NCBI GenBank assembly: GCA_963828385.1
Contig: CAWHEF010000002.1
Coordinates: 1,922,001-1,986,000, forward strand
Direction: 5' to 3'
DNA length: 64,000 nucleotides
From: Bog-756 sp963828385
GTDB lineage: Bacteria; Actinomycetota; Acidimicrobiia; Acidimicrobiales; RAAP-2
Shown here: positions 44,688 through 52,875 of the stretch, in pieces
Layout: each line of letters begins with the position of its first letter
Numbering within the stretch: position 1 is the first letter of the stretch
The notes under the pieces: generated by a model
Told to the model about the DNA's origin: nothing
Databases searched by the model: none
Seen by the model: only the letters and a program-made list of their open reading frames with translations
Translations under genes and position numbers: made by a program

Positions 44688-46160
44688 TCATGTCGGCGAC
44701 GTTGACGCCGTCGCTGCAGACGAGCCAACGGTGTCCCGGTCAACCTGGAGCATTTCGACTTCGCCGGCGAAATCGGGATGAGTCGACTCGGGTTCGCCGG
44801 TCAGCTCGTGCACAGCGCCCGCGAAAAGGACCAGGCCGGTCGGGCGGTGCACGGCGACGAACCCGAAGGGCCGGTCGAAGCGGACCTGAATCAGGCGTGC
44901 CTTGCTCGGCTGTTCGCGTGGCATAGCGCTACCCACCACCATGGCTACCGCGGTCACCGCGGCGGCGCGGAACCCGTCCGGTCCGAACTCAGCGAGGGCC
45001 TCCTGACGGGCCTGACCGACGGCAATCGGGGGCTCAGTCGCCATGCCGGGGAAATGCCCGTCGCTGCTGTCGCTGGCTGTGGCGAGCCCAAAGAGCGGCG
45101 CTTGAACGAGGAGGTCGTGCGAGTCCCGGATGGCGAACTGTGGCAGGGCGATCTCCCAAGCGTCGGAAGAGCCATCGTGGGACTGCACGGCCAACCCCGG
45201 TGCCGACCGGCCGATTTTCAGCCGAGAACCCGGGGTACCCCGAGGGTGGTGGAGCTCGGGGATCGAGTCCGCTAAAACAGCGGATACGGTTGTGCATTCC
45301 TCCCCGAGGACCAGTACCACGTCCACATCGCCGGTGCCATCCACGTGGACGGTGGTGACGGTCCCGGCCCGCCCGCCTCTCACCCGCACCGCGTCGAGGT
45401 CGGTGGACCGCCGGCTGAGCACCGCCGGGCTCTTCACGGATCGCCAAGCGTCGGTGGCGCCGAAGAAGAATGGCCGGTCGCCTCGGAAGGGCTTCTGCCA
45501 GCGCACGTCGAGGGCCAACGCGGTGACGAGCACGAGCAGCAAATCGGGATTCAACTCCAAGGGGACAGACTGGATCATCCCCTTCGTGCGCTCCGACGCC
45601 CACCGATCCAATCGCTCCTGGTCGCGGTCATCGCCCCCCAGCCGTTCAAGGGCGCCGAGACCATTGATCCGTTCGGCCCAGGTCTGATTGAGATGGACCG
45701 CGGCGGCCACCCACACGGCCAGGGCGGCGCTGATGTCGGGCGACTCGGCAAGACAGCGGGACAGCTGGAGCCATCCCCCCCACGCCTCCTCAGCAGGCAG
45801 ACCGAGGGCCACCTCCAACTCCCGGCAGACGACCTCGTCAGCCCCGATGGCCAATTCGGCGAGGAGCGCCCACACCCCAACCCCGGAGACGACCGCGTCC
45901 TCCTCGTCCAACTCGTCGACCCACCGGCTGGTCAGTTGGTTGCACGCGGCCACAACTTCCGGTGGGACAGCGCTGGTCGTCACCGATTGCCCCGACGGCT
46001 CCTGCTGCTCTTTTCGGAACAGACCCACCTCGATAACCATATGCTCCCTGGGCAGGTCGGTCCATAGGCGGTCGCCCCTTGAGCAGGCAAGACCCCCAAC
46101 CTCGGAGAACTCCCCGATGGCCATCACCCCCGGGTCCCAGGTAGGCGGATCGCTGGACAC
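44688..46160 (-). CDS. Serpin-family protease inhibitor
   Basis: 490 residues. Serpin hallmarks: LLLVLVTALALDVRWQKPF (s6B/hB region, classic LVLVNAVYFKG-like block), the hinge of the reactive loop EFGPDGFRAAAVTAVAMVV, and the signature RFDRPFGFVAVHRPTGLVLFAGAV near 440-463. No signal peptide is seen, so it is cytoplasmic unless a start further on is used (GTG 46160, ATG 46040 alternatives). Serpins trap serine or cysteine proteases by loop insertion. In this accessory region it could neutralise a host or foreign protease; that is inference. Confidence 0.82.
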   Translation of the reverse strand: MSSDPPTWDPGVMAIGEFSEVGGLACSRGDRLWTDLPREHMVIEVGLFRKEQQEPSGQSVTTSAVPPEVVAACNQLTSRWVDELDEEDAVVSGVGVWALLAELAIGADEVVCRELEVALGLPAEEAWGGWLQLSRCLAESPDISAALAVWVAAAVHLNQTWAERINGLGALERLGGDDRDQERLDRWASERTKGMIQSVPLELNPDLLLVLVTALALDVRWQKPFRGDRPFFFGATDAWRSVKSPAVLSRRSTDLDAVRVRGGRAGTVTTVHVDGTGDVDVVLVLGEECTTVSAVLADSIPELHHPRGTPGSRLKIGRSAPGLAVQSHDGSSDAWEIALPQFAIRDSHDLLVQAPLFGLATASDSSDGHFPGMATEPPIAVGQARQEALAEFGPDGFRAAAVTAVAMVVGSAMPREQPSKARLIQVRFDRPFGFVAVHRPTGLVLFAGAVHELTGEPESTHPDFAGEVEMLQVDRDTVGSSAATASTSPT

Positions 46161-46216
46161 TCATGCGATCATGGATGGCAGTCGCCGCCTGGCGCGCGTC
46201 CGACGAGCACGCGGGA

Positions 46217-46525
46217 TCACGCGGCATAGAGCTCTGTCTTCGTCTGTTCGACCGATCGCGCAAAATACGGATTGGCTAGCGAGCCGGATGTCACGAGGTC
46301 CACCTGCACACCGAGGAGTGCCTCGAGGTCCTCCTTCAGGCCGAAGTAATCATCGAAACGCTGGTCTCGCCTACCTGGGTCGAACTCCACGAAGAAATCG
46401 ACGTCACTCCGACCCGATTCGAATTCACCCGTTGCGGCAGACCCGAAGACCTCGAGCCTCAGGACCCCGTTACGTCGACAGAGCATCCCGATGGTGTTTC
46501 GATTGTTTCGTAACTCGTCGAGCAT
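46217..46525 (-). CDS. MntA-type nucleotidyltransferase antitoxin
   Basis: 102 residues of minimal nucleotidyltransferase: VLRLEVFGSAATGEFESGRSDVDFFVEFDP holds GS-x9-D-x-D, the catalytic motif. It ends in the family C-terminus ANPYFARSVEQTKTELYAA. MntA AMPylates the HepT toxin in HEPN/MNT modules. The ATG at 46525 is used; a longer start at 46621 looks non-native. No hepT follows downstream; a HepT fragment sits at 39895-40042. Confidence 0.82.
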   Translation of the reverse strand: MLDELRNNRNTIGMLCRRNGVLRLEVFGSAATGEFESGRSDVDFFVEFDPGRRDQRFDDYFGLKEDLEALLGVQVDLVTSGSLANPYFARSVEQTKTELYAA

Positions 46526-46607
46526 GGCGCCGCTCCGTCCATCCACTGTGGGTCTCCACCATTGTTGCAGTTCGGGCGGCACACACCCGAGAGGCCCGGC
46601 GTACCGC

Positions 46608-46967
46608 CCTTCTCCTTGCAAAGCCCACCGAGCCGGACGACGGCGAACGATGACGAACCATCATCGCTGGTCAAAGGCAATATGGGATCGTCACGAATGG
46701 GCACGAATGTCGGTGGACGCGCAATGGCCACGCGATGGACCTGCTCGCCTCCAAGTGTCCGGTGCGCCGTGAGACGTTCGCGCCGACGCTCCGCCCGAAG
46801 CCAGTGGTGGTTCCTTCCAGCTCGGTCCGTCGTTAGGGCGGGGAGGGCGGTCTCATGGTGTGCGTAAAGGGCCTCATCAGCGGGCGCTCAATCGGACGGC
46901 TCATGCGGGACGCTCTGCCCAGCGACCCTGCCTGATGTGGTCCATCCCCGCAGAGCGTTCCTCAATT
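46608..46967. repeat. Dispersed repeat, copy 2
   Basis: Similar to 40038-40327, with about 70 extra bases near 46675-46745. It lies just 5' of the MntA gene, as copy 1 lies just 5' of the HepT fragment. No shared open frame. Confidence 0.75.
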
Positions 46968-47081
46968 GACACAGAGGCCGAACCGGCGAAGAGAGAGAGG
47001 CTTCGCTGTGGGTCCGGGAGGGCTTCGGCGGGAGCCCTTGACAAGGGGTCGGGTGTCGGCGTCCGGCGCGAGAATCAGCGT

Positions 47082-47270
47082 GTGGCCAACGACGAGTGCC
47101 CGCCTCGGAGCATCACCGCCGTCCTCTTCGAGGGGTTCGAGCTTCTTGACATCTTCGGGCCGCTGGAGATCTTCGGGGTCCTCGCGGATCACTTCCAACT
47201 CACGCTCGTCGGCCCTACCGTCGGAGCAGTACGAAGTGCTCACGGCCCCGAGGTACCTTCGAGTCGGTGA
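47082..47270 (+). pseudogene. N-terminal fragment of a DJ-1/PfpI-family protein
   Basis: From GTG 47082: ITAVLFEGFELLDIFGPLEIFG then FQLTLVGPTVGAVRSAHGPEV, the start of a DJ-1/PfpI (glutamine amidotransferase-like) domain, then a stop after 62 residues. Intact members are about 190-230 residues. The nucleophile-elbow Cys region is missing, so the product would be inactive. Confidence 0.65.
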
Positions 47271-47570
47271 TACACCCTCCAATCACGCTCCAGAGAAGGA
47301 GGTGGCCGCATAGCTCAGCTGCTCGGGCCCGTCACCGAAAATCCACGCCAGTCGGGACATCCTCACCAAGGCGGACGGGCACCTTACTCTCGATCGGTGT
47401 CGTAGACCTGCTCGACGCCCAGCTGGGGCAATCTTCGCGGGAATGGCCGGTCGCAATGCCGGAAAAGCGAGCATTTGGCCTGTAGCCCGGCCCGTCCTGA
47501 GCGCCACAGACTACAATGTCGTTCGGCGGTCCTTCGCACAGGAGCGTCCACTGCCGCCGAAACGGGATCA
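47271..47570. other. Intergenic region with a possible promoter
   Basis: 300 bases before the ABC exporter. TACAAT at 47512-47517 is a good -10 hexamer for that gene, with no clear -35. The rest has no recognisable coding potential. Confidence 0.45.
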
Positions 47571-49370
47571 GTGAAGAAACCTTTCTCCAGGACCCGGTCG
47601 TCGAGCACCGGCAAGGCACCGACCGAATCTCTGCTCTCGGTTGTGCGAACGCTCGGCCTGGGCTCTCTGCGTCTGAAGGTCGCCGTCTTCAGCCTCTGCT
47701 CCCTCATCGGCGGCTTGAGCCAGGCAGTCCTCCTGGTCCTCATCTCTGAGGTTGCGGTGGCCGAGGTCGAGGGGAAGCACTCGGTTCATGCTCTCGGTCA
47801 ATCCCTCTCACCGACGGACGCGATCATCGCCTCGTTTCTGGCATTGGCGCTCTTCCTCTCCACCAGTATCGCGGGCACCCTGGTCAGCACGTCTGTCTCA
47901 GAACGGGCGCTGACAATGACCCGTACACGCGTCGTCACCGGGTTCTTTCATTCCAACTGGTCCCTCCAATCCACCGAGCGGCTCGGGCATATCCAACAGC
48001 TCCTCACGATGAACAGCACGGCCACCGGCACTGCCGTCGCGAGCCTGTCGGCGGGGCTCCAATCGCTTCTGATGGTCTGCGGGCTCTTGGGTGTGGCCCT
48101 GACGGTCGATCCCGCTGCGGCGATCGGGGTCATCGCAGTCGGCATAGTTCTGTCGCTGATGCTCAGGCCGTTCAACATGCGCACCAGGCGTGCAAACCGC
48201 GAACTCTCCAGGGTCACGCGGGCCATGGCCACACAGGTGACCGAGTACACCCGCCTGAGCCGGGACTTCCGATTGTTCGGAGTGGAGGCACGGGTCATGG
48301 ATCGGCTCCGCATGTTGATCCAGGACACCGGTAACGTGTACCGCAGGGCCCAGCTTCTCGTGAACATCACGCCCACCCTGTACCAGGGCTTCGCACTCGG
48401 ATTCGTCATCGTCGCCGTCGCCGTCCTGGCCGGTGCCGGACACGCGAGGATTGCCGAGCTTGGAGCCATCCTCCTCCTCGTGCTGCGATCCGTCAGCTAC
48501 GGCTCGACCGTCCAAACCTCAATCCAGGGCATCCGCGCCTCTCAGGGCCTGCTGGAGGACGTCCTGAGCGACCTTCGTCGCTTCGAAGACGCTCGAAGCA
48601 GTCCCGGAGAGCGGGTCCCCGAGTCCTTCTGGGTGGACCTCGATTCCGTGGAGTACTCCTACGACGGAGTGAGCTTGGCCCTCTCCGGAATCACCATGCA
48701 CATCCCAGAGGGGAAGATCATCGGTGTGCTCGGACCCTCTGGCAGTGGCAAGACGACCATCAGCCAGCTCCTGCTGGGCCTACGCGAGCCCTCGAGCGGT
48801 CGGACCATGATTGGCGGTGAGGATGCTGCGGCGATCTCCAAAAGCGATGCGACCAGTACGGTGGCGCTCGTGCCCCAGGAACCGGTGCTCCTGCAGGGCT
48901 CGATCATGGACAACATCAGGTTTTTCCGAGACTTCGAGGAGCGGGAGATCATCGACGCCTCGATGTCGGCCCACCTGCACGAGGACGTCGTCCAGATGCC
49001 GGCCGGTTATGAAACTCTCGTGGGTGAGGGTGGCGGCGCCCTATCGGGAGGGCAGAAGCAGCGTCTCGCCATCGCACGTGCGCTGATCGGCGCGCCGAAG
49101 CTCATCGTCCTCGACGAGCCGACCAGTGCAGTGGACGGACGCACGGAGAGGCTCATTCGCCAGACCCTCTCCGAGCTCAGAGGGCTCGTCACGGTGGTGA
49201 TTATTTCGCATCGAACCGAGACGACCGCCCAGTGCGACCTGCTCCTCATCCTGGAGAACGGAAAGATCGCGGATTACGGCGAGCGGGACGCGGTCCTGGC
49301 CGGATCGGCCTACCGGAACATCGTGTTGAGCCGGAACGAGCTCGGCGGGGCCCACACGTCGGGGGCCTAG
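47571..49370 (+). CDS. ABC exporter, fused membrane and ATPase domains (MsbA-like)
   Basis: About 599 residues. Six helices in the first ~330 residues, then the nucleotide-binding domain: Walker A GPSGSGKTT, LVPQEPVLLQGSIMDNIRF, signature LSGGQKQRLAIARAL, Walker B LIVLDEPTSAVDG and the H-loop ISHRTET. It works as a homodimer or a heterodimer with an unseen partner and exports a lipid, peptide or drug. GTG 47571 is used because the 32 residues before it (frame to 47475) are low-complexity. No precursor-peptide gene was recognised nearby. Confidence 0.88.
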   Translation: MKKPFSRTRSSSTGKAPTESLLSVVRTLGLGSLRLKVAVFSLCSLIGGLSQAVLLVLISEVAVAEVEGKHSVHALGQSLSPTDAIIASFLALALFLSTSIAGTLVSTSVSERALTMTRTRVVTGFFHSNWSLQSTERLGHIQQLLTMNSTATGTAVASLSAGLQSLLMVCGLLGVALTVDPAAAIGVIAVGIVLSLMLRPFNMRTRRANRELSRVTRAMATQVTEYTRLSRDFRLFGVEARVMDRLRMLIQDTGNVYRRAQLLVNITPTLYQGFALGFVIVAVAVLAGAGHARIAELGAILLLVLRSVSYGSTVQTSIQGIRASQGLLEDVLSDLRRFEDARSSPGERVPESFWVDLDSVEYSYDGVSLALSGITMHIPEGKIIGVLGPSGSGKTTISQLLLGLREPSSGRTMIGGEDAAAISKSDATSTVALVPQEPVLLQGSIMDNIRFFRDFEEREIIDASMSAHLHEDVVQMPAGYETLVGEGGGALSGGQKQRLAIARALIGAPKLIVLDEPTSAVDGRTERLIRQTLSELRGLVTVVIISHRTETTAQCDLLLILENGKIADYGERDAVLAGSAYRNIVLSRNELGGAHTSGA

Positions 49371-49651
49371 GACTCTTCCGCAGTTCAGAGTGCCGCGCTC
49401 GCCTCGGGACCCGAGCCGCCTTCCTACTTGCCAGGGAGACTGAGTTGAACGGGCATCTCGCCCGTCGTGAGGGGCGGAGTGCTCCGTCGCTGTGCACCGA
49501 AGTCTGCATCCGGTGTCTTACGCGAACACCTGCAAGGGGCAGGGGTATCGGTTGAGGAGGTCGATCTCGCATACATCGTCGGGTTGGCTCCGGTCAAGTC
49601 CTGAGCGTCCTGTAATCGTTGGCTGGAACTTCCTGCTGTAGCGCTTGAGAA
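49371..49651. other. Intergenic region
   Basis: About 280 bases between the ABC exporter and the IS21-like end; short frames on both strands, none recognised. Confidence 0.4.
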
Positions 49652-49697
49652 TGTCAACTCGAATTGGCCCCACCGTGGCAATCAGATTTGGCCCCAC
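49652..49697. repeat. IS21-family terminal repeats
   Basis: tgtcaactcgaattggcccc opens the segment, and ttggccccac occurs at 49664-49673 and again at 49688-49697. Terminal TGTCAACTC-type sequence with internal TTGGnCCC repeats is the hallmark of many IS21 ends. No transposase gene is attached, so this is a solo end. Confidence 0.6.
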
Positions 49698-49787
49698 TAG
49701 AAATCCTAGGTCGGACCCGCGTGCGAGGGTCCGTCGGTGATCTTCCAGGGGCTCTGAGGGCATCTGAGCGCCCGCGTAATGTTCGGG

Positions 49788-49932
49788 CGTTTTCCAACTC
49801 CGCATCCGTCTCGAGGACATCGACCCGCCGGTGTGGCGACGGGTGTTGGTTCCCGGAGGGGCGAAACTCTCCAGACTCCACGAGATCTTCCAGGCCACCA
49901 TGGGGTGGACGAACTCACACCTGCACAGCTGA
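49788..49932 (+). pseudogene. Fragment of a plasmid pRiA4b ORF-3-like protein
   Basis: After an in-frame TAA the sequence reads FQLRIRLEDIDPPVWRRVLVPGGAKLSRLHEIFQATMGW then TNSHLHS and a stop. This is the N-terminal block of PF07929 proteins, often found with mobile elements. The rest of the domain (intact about 180 residues) is missing. Confidence 0.65.
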
Positions 49933-50096
49933 CCACGCTCACTGATCTCTCCCGCTTGGGGGCTATTCGCCCTGCCGGCCCGCCTGGCCCGTCGCTGGCC
50001 TGCCCGTCTGCAACAGACATGCCGCCCCTTGACAGGTGGAGCTGGACGATTCAACGTGGGATTGGTCACTGAGAAGCCAAAGATGGAGGTCGAGAC

Positions 50097-50372
50097 GTGG
50101 CATCGGATGGCGCTGCGCAGCAACGAGTTCAGCTCAACACAGGTCTGCTTACGGGAGCGGCGATCTTGGCTCTCTTTGGCTCGTTTGTTATAGGCATCGC
50201 GATGGTGCTCGGGTGGCATGCACTCGTCTCGGCTGCTCGGCAGTGGGCCGAGCAACAAGAGACGCCACCAAGTGAAACGGCCAAGGCGGTCTTGAAGCAG
50301 CTTCGCCATGCAGCCTCAACTGGAACGACAGCAGGCGCAGAGGCTTGGCGGAGTGGCGTTCCTGACTCCTGA
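50097..50372 (+). CDS. Small single-helix membrane protein
   Basis: 91 residues with one strong transmembrane helix, LLTGAAILALFGSFVIGIAMVLGWHAL near 17-42. A charged tail follows (WAEQQETPPSETAKAVLKQLRH). GTG 50097 has GGAGG seven bases upstream. No family recognised. It lies about 210 bases before the TIR gene on the same strand; whether the two work together is unknown. Confidence 0.6.
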   Translation: MASDGAAQQRVQLNTGLLTGAAILALFGSFVIGIAMVLGWHALVSAARQWAEQQETPPSETAKAVLKQLRHAASTGTTAGAEAWRSGVPDS

Positions 50373-50573
50373 CCACAACGTCGATCAGTCGTCCTGGCGA
50401 CGACTCGAGGACATGGGACGCATCGTGCGCGTGTAGCTGTCATCCGCCGCTCGTTCGATCCGCTAGAGGTAGGGGATCGCCGCTCCGGATGACGTTCTCG
50501 ACACCGAGAGGATGCCGAGGATGATCGCAAGGCACTCGAAGCCGTCGAGCGGCCCCACGGCACACCCTTCTCG

Positions 50574-50579
50574 TACTAT
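50574..50579 (+). promoter_or_regulatory. Candidate -10 element of the TIR gene (leaderless)
   Basis: TACTAT ends six bases upstream of the ATG at 50586, so the transcript should start at or next to the start codon. No ribosome-binding site is present. Same spacing as at 7445-7457. Confidence 0.4.
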
Positions 50580-50585
50580 TAAACG

Positions 50586-51166
50586 ATGACCGGCGCATAC
50601 TTCCTCACGCCCCCTGAGAAGCGGCCACCGCTGACGTTCAGTCAGCTTCCGGGCCAGGCCCCGATCGTGCCGAATCTCGAGGTATTTTTCAGCCATTCGA
50701 GTACCGACAAGCCTCACGTCGAGCTGGTAGCCCGTCAGATTGAGGCGCTTGGCATCACTGTCTACCTCGCCGAGGACAACCCCCAGCCTGGAACGGTCCT
50801 CGCCGACAGGGTCCAAGCGGCGATTCACCGGAGTAAGGCGTTCGTCGTGCTCATCACGACGACGAGCATCAACTCGGCGTACGTGATGCAAGAGATCGGC
50901 ATAGCGAAGGAGCACGGCGTCCCGATCATTCCTATCATCGAAAAGCGGATCGACATCCGGGCACCGGCGTGCTCCAAGGTCTGGAATACCTCGAGTACGA
51001 CCCAGAGGCCATGGCGAAGATCGTCCAGAGCTTGCCGCCATTCGTCTTGCGGCAGATGCCAACGGGGCCGGACGCCGGGACGACGATCATGCTCGTCGGT
51101 GTCGGACTCCTCCTTGCCCTCCTCCTCTTTGCAGCGCTTTCCGAGTGTGGATCGGCTCCGGGTTAG
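50586..51166 (+). pseudogene. TIR-domain protein with a C-terminal membrane anchor, one frameshift
   Basis: The first frame holds a complete-looking TIR domain, about residues 30-122: EVFFSHSSTDKPHVELVARQIE, TVYLAEDNPQPG, AFVVLITTTSINSAYVMQEIGIAKEHGVPIIPI. The predicted catalytic Glu is about residue 103. Near 50967 one base is missing; the next frame continues VLQGLEYLEYDPEAMAKIV and a transmembrane helix MLVGVGLLLALLLFAALSE to 51166. Bacterial TIR domains often cleave NAD+ or make cyclic nucleotide-like signals in phage defence. Unshifted, the protein would keep the TIR fold but lose its anchor. Confidence 0.75.
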
Positions 51167-51329
51167 GGACACAGTCGCCCGTGCTGGTTCATAGGCGCCA
51201 AAAACTACGGAGCGAGCGACGGTCAAGGGGCAGGACATAGTCCTCCGGGAGTACCGGAATGGAGTGGCAGCTCGGACCGCCTTGACGCTATGCGGCTCCG
51301 GACCATCACCGGCGGATGACCCCTAAGCG

Positions 51330-52508
51330 CTACGGCGTCGTCAGGAACTCAAGCCACTGTGCATGTCCACGTGCGGCGGCTCGGCTTGCTGCCTCGCCGG
51401 CAAGTCGTGCGGCTTCAGGATCACCGCCGGGGATCCCCGTTTTGATGATCTGCGCAGCGCTCTCGTCCCAGAGCGTGAAGTGCCAACCTCCGCCTTCGCT
51501 CTCTGCCACGGCGCCGAGGAGTTCAGCTGCCTCTCGGGGATGCTCGGAACTCAGGGTTGCAAGGCGTTCGACGAGTTGATGCGCAGGCTCGGCGTGACCC
51601 GACAAAGTCAGCGCATCGCGCAACAGCTCCGGGACCCTCTCTATCGGAAGAGCCCTCGCCACATCGACGATCGCTGCAGTGACGTAGAGGTTGTCCGTGG
51701 CCGGAATGCCCGTCACCGTGTCGGCAAGGTCGTCGGGACACACACCGGCAAGTCGGACGAGAAGCTGCGTTTGCGGCCACGGTGCGAAATACACGGTGCC
51801 CTCGTCGGGCTGAGGCTCTGGCTCAGGTGGAGTGTCCTACATCCCCCGCTGGCGGATAAGGGACAACCAGGATGGATCAGTGGCTTGCTCGAAGAACCGG
51901 CCAAGAACGACGACGTCTTGGGGAAACGACCCAAGGAGAGTTGCGACGTCGGCGTCTGTTGCCGAGGACTTTGTTGCCAACGCATCAATCCTGACAAAGA
52001 CCCAGGAGTAGTTGGCTTCCATTCGGTTCAGGACATAGTCGAGGATGCCTTCGAACTCGTCGAAGAAGGCCATCAACGTAGCTTCCAGCGGCCTCGGAAC
52101 ACCGAGGGACTCTCGGTGTGCCTTTGAGTGGTACGTCCCCGCTTGCGATTGCCACTTCTGAGCAACCTCGTCCTCAAGGGGAATGCTCAGGAGCGTGAGG
52201 ATGGACCTGATCTGGAACTTGTGCTTTTCTTCCTTGTCCTTCTTGGACATCTGCGCAACCGCCCCAGCCTCTTGGGCTAGCGGTTGGAGGACGTCCCGCA
52301 GAGAGGGTTCGATCTCTCGGATGAGGTGCCCAACAAGATGACTGGTAGACGAGAACCGAAGGGGATCGTCCATGAGGGCGCAGGCATCTCGGTAGAAGTC
52401 CAATGCGCCCGGACCGACGAGCTTGCGGAGTCGCAGAGTGAGTCTCATCCGACGACCGTCAGCACCGAATTTCCCGGGAGGCGGGATCGGAGAGATCGAG
52501 TCGGTCAT
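51330..52508 (-). pseudogene. Remnant of a large actinobacterial protein, split by an in-frame amber codon
   Basis: Two parts lie in one frame: about 223 residues (VGPGALDFYRDACALM...FFEQATDPSWLSLIRQRGM) and, after TAG at 51837-51839, DTPPEPEPQPDEGTVYFAPWPQTQLLVRLAG...LPATDNLYVTAAIVDVA to 51330. I recall similar sequence (WPES/Q...LLxRLA, xTDNxxV) in very large actinobacterial proteins of unknown function. The helical-repeat-like second part ends at AQWLEFLTTP, so the C-terminal bulk also seems lost. The start is uncertain (ATG 52508; GTG 52565 alternative). Confidence 0.65.
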
Positions 52509-52730
52509 GAGATGGTCTGACGCGGGTCTGGTTGATACCAGTATTAGCTCATCAGCCTCGCTCACAGGACAGGACTTGCTGGTTGAGCATCACGTGCAAA
52601 ATGTGAGGGTCAACGGCTGCTCATCTAAAACCGCACAAAAATGTGGTACGGATGTGGTACATCCGGGATCAGCGGCCTCCAGCACAACCTGATTTCGACC
52701 GCTTCAACCGCCGGTGACCTGCTACTTCGC

Positions 52731-52806
52731 TGGAGCGGACGACGGGACTCGAACCCGCGACCCTCACCTTGGCAAGGTGATGCTCTACCAACTGAGCCAC
52801 GTCCGC
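52731..52806 (-). tRNA. tRNA-Gly(GCC), CCA encoded
   Basis: The reverse complement folds as a cloverleaf: acceptor GCGGACG with CGTCCGC, D-arm GGCTCAGTTGGTAGAGC, anticodon arm CACCTTGCCAAGGTG with anticodon GCC, and T-arm GGGTTCGAGTCCC. The discriminator is T and CCA follows at 52731-52733. It separates the decayed accessory region on its 3' side from the core genes on its 5' side. Confidence 0.95.
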
Positions 52807-52875
52807 GTGCGGCCCATACCCTACCAGTTGGGTCTTCGGGTCCCCGGCGTCAACAGTGGCTGCGACGCCCTGGCG

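Noticed and set aside
47283..47507. Minus-strand frame upstream of the ABC exporter
   Set aside because: No recognisable domain or ribosome-binding site; treated as intergenic.
52600..52730. Integrase gene end or attP beside the tRNA
   Set aside because: The short repeated tgtggtac sequence near 52639-52660 hinted at an integration module, but no integrase motif is readable and no copy of the tRNA 3' end was seen.
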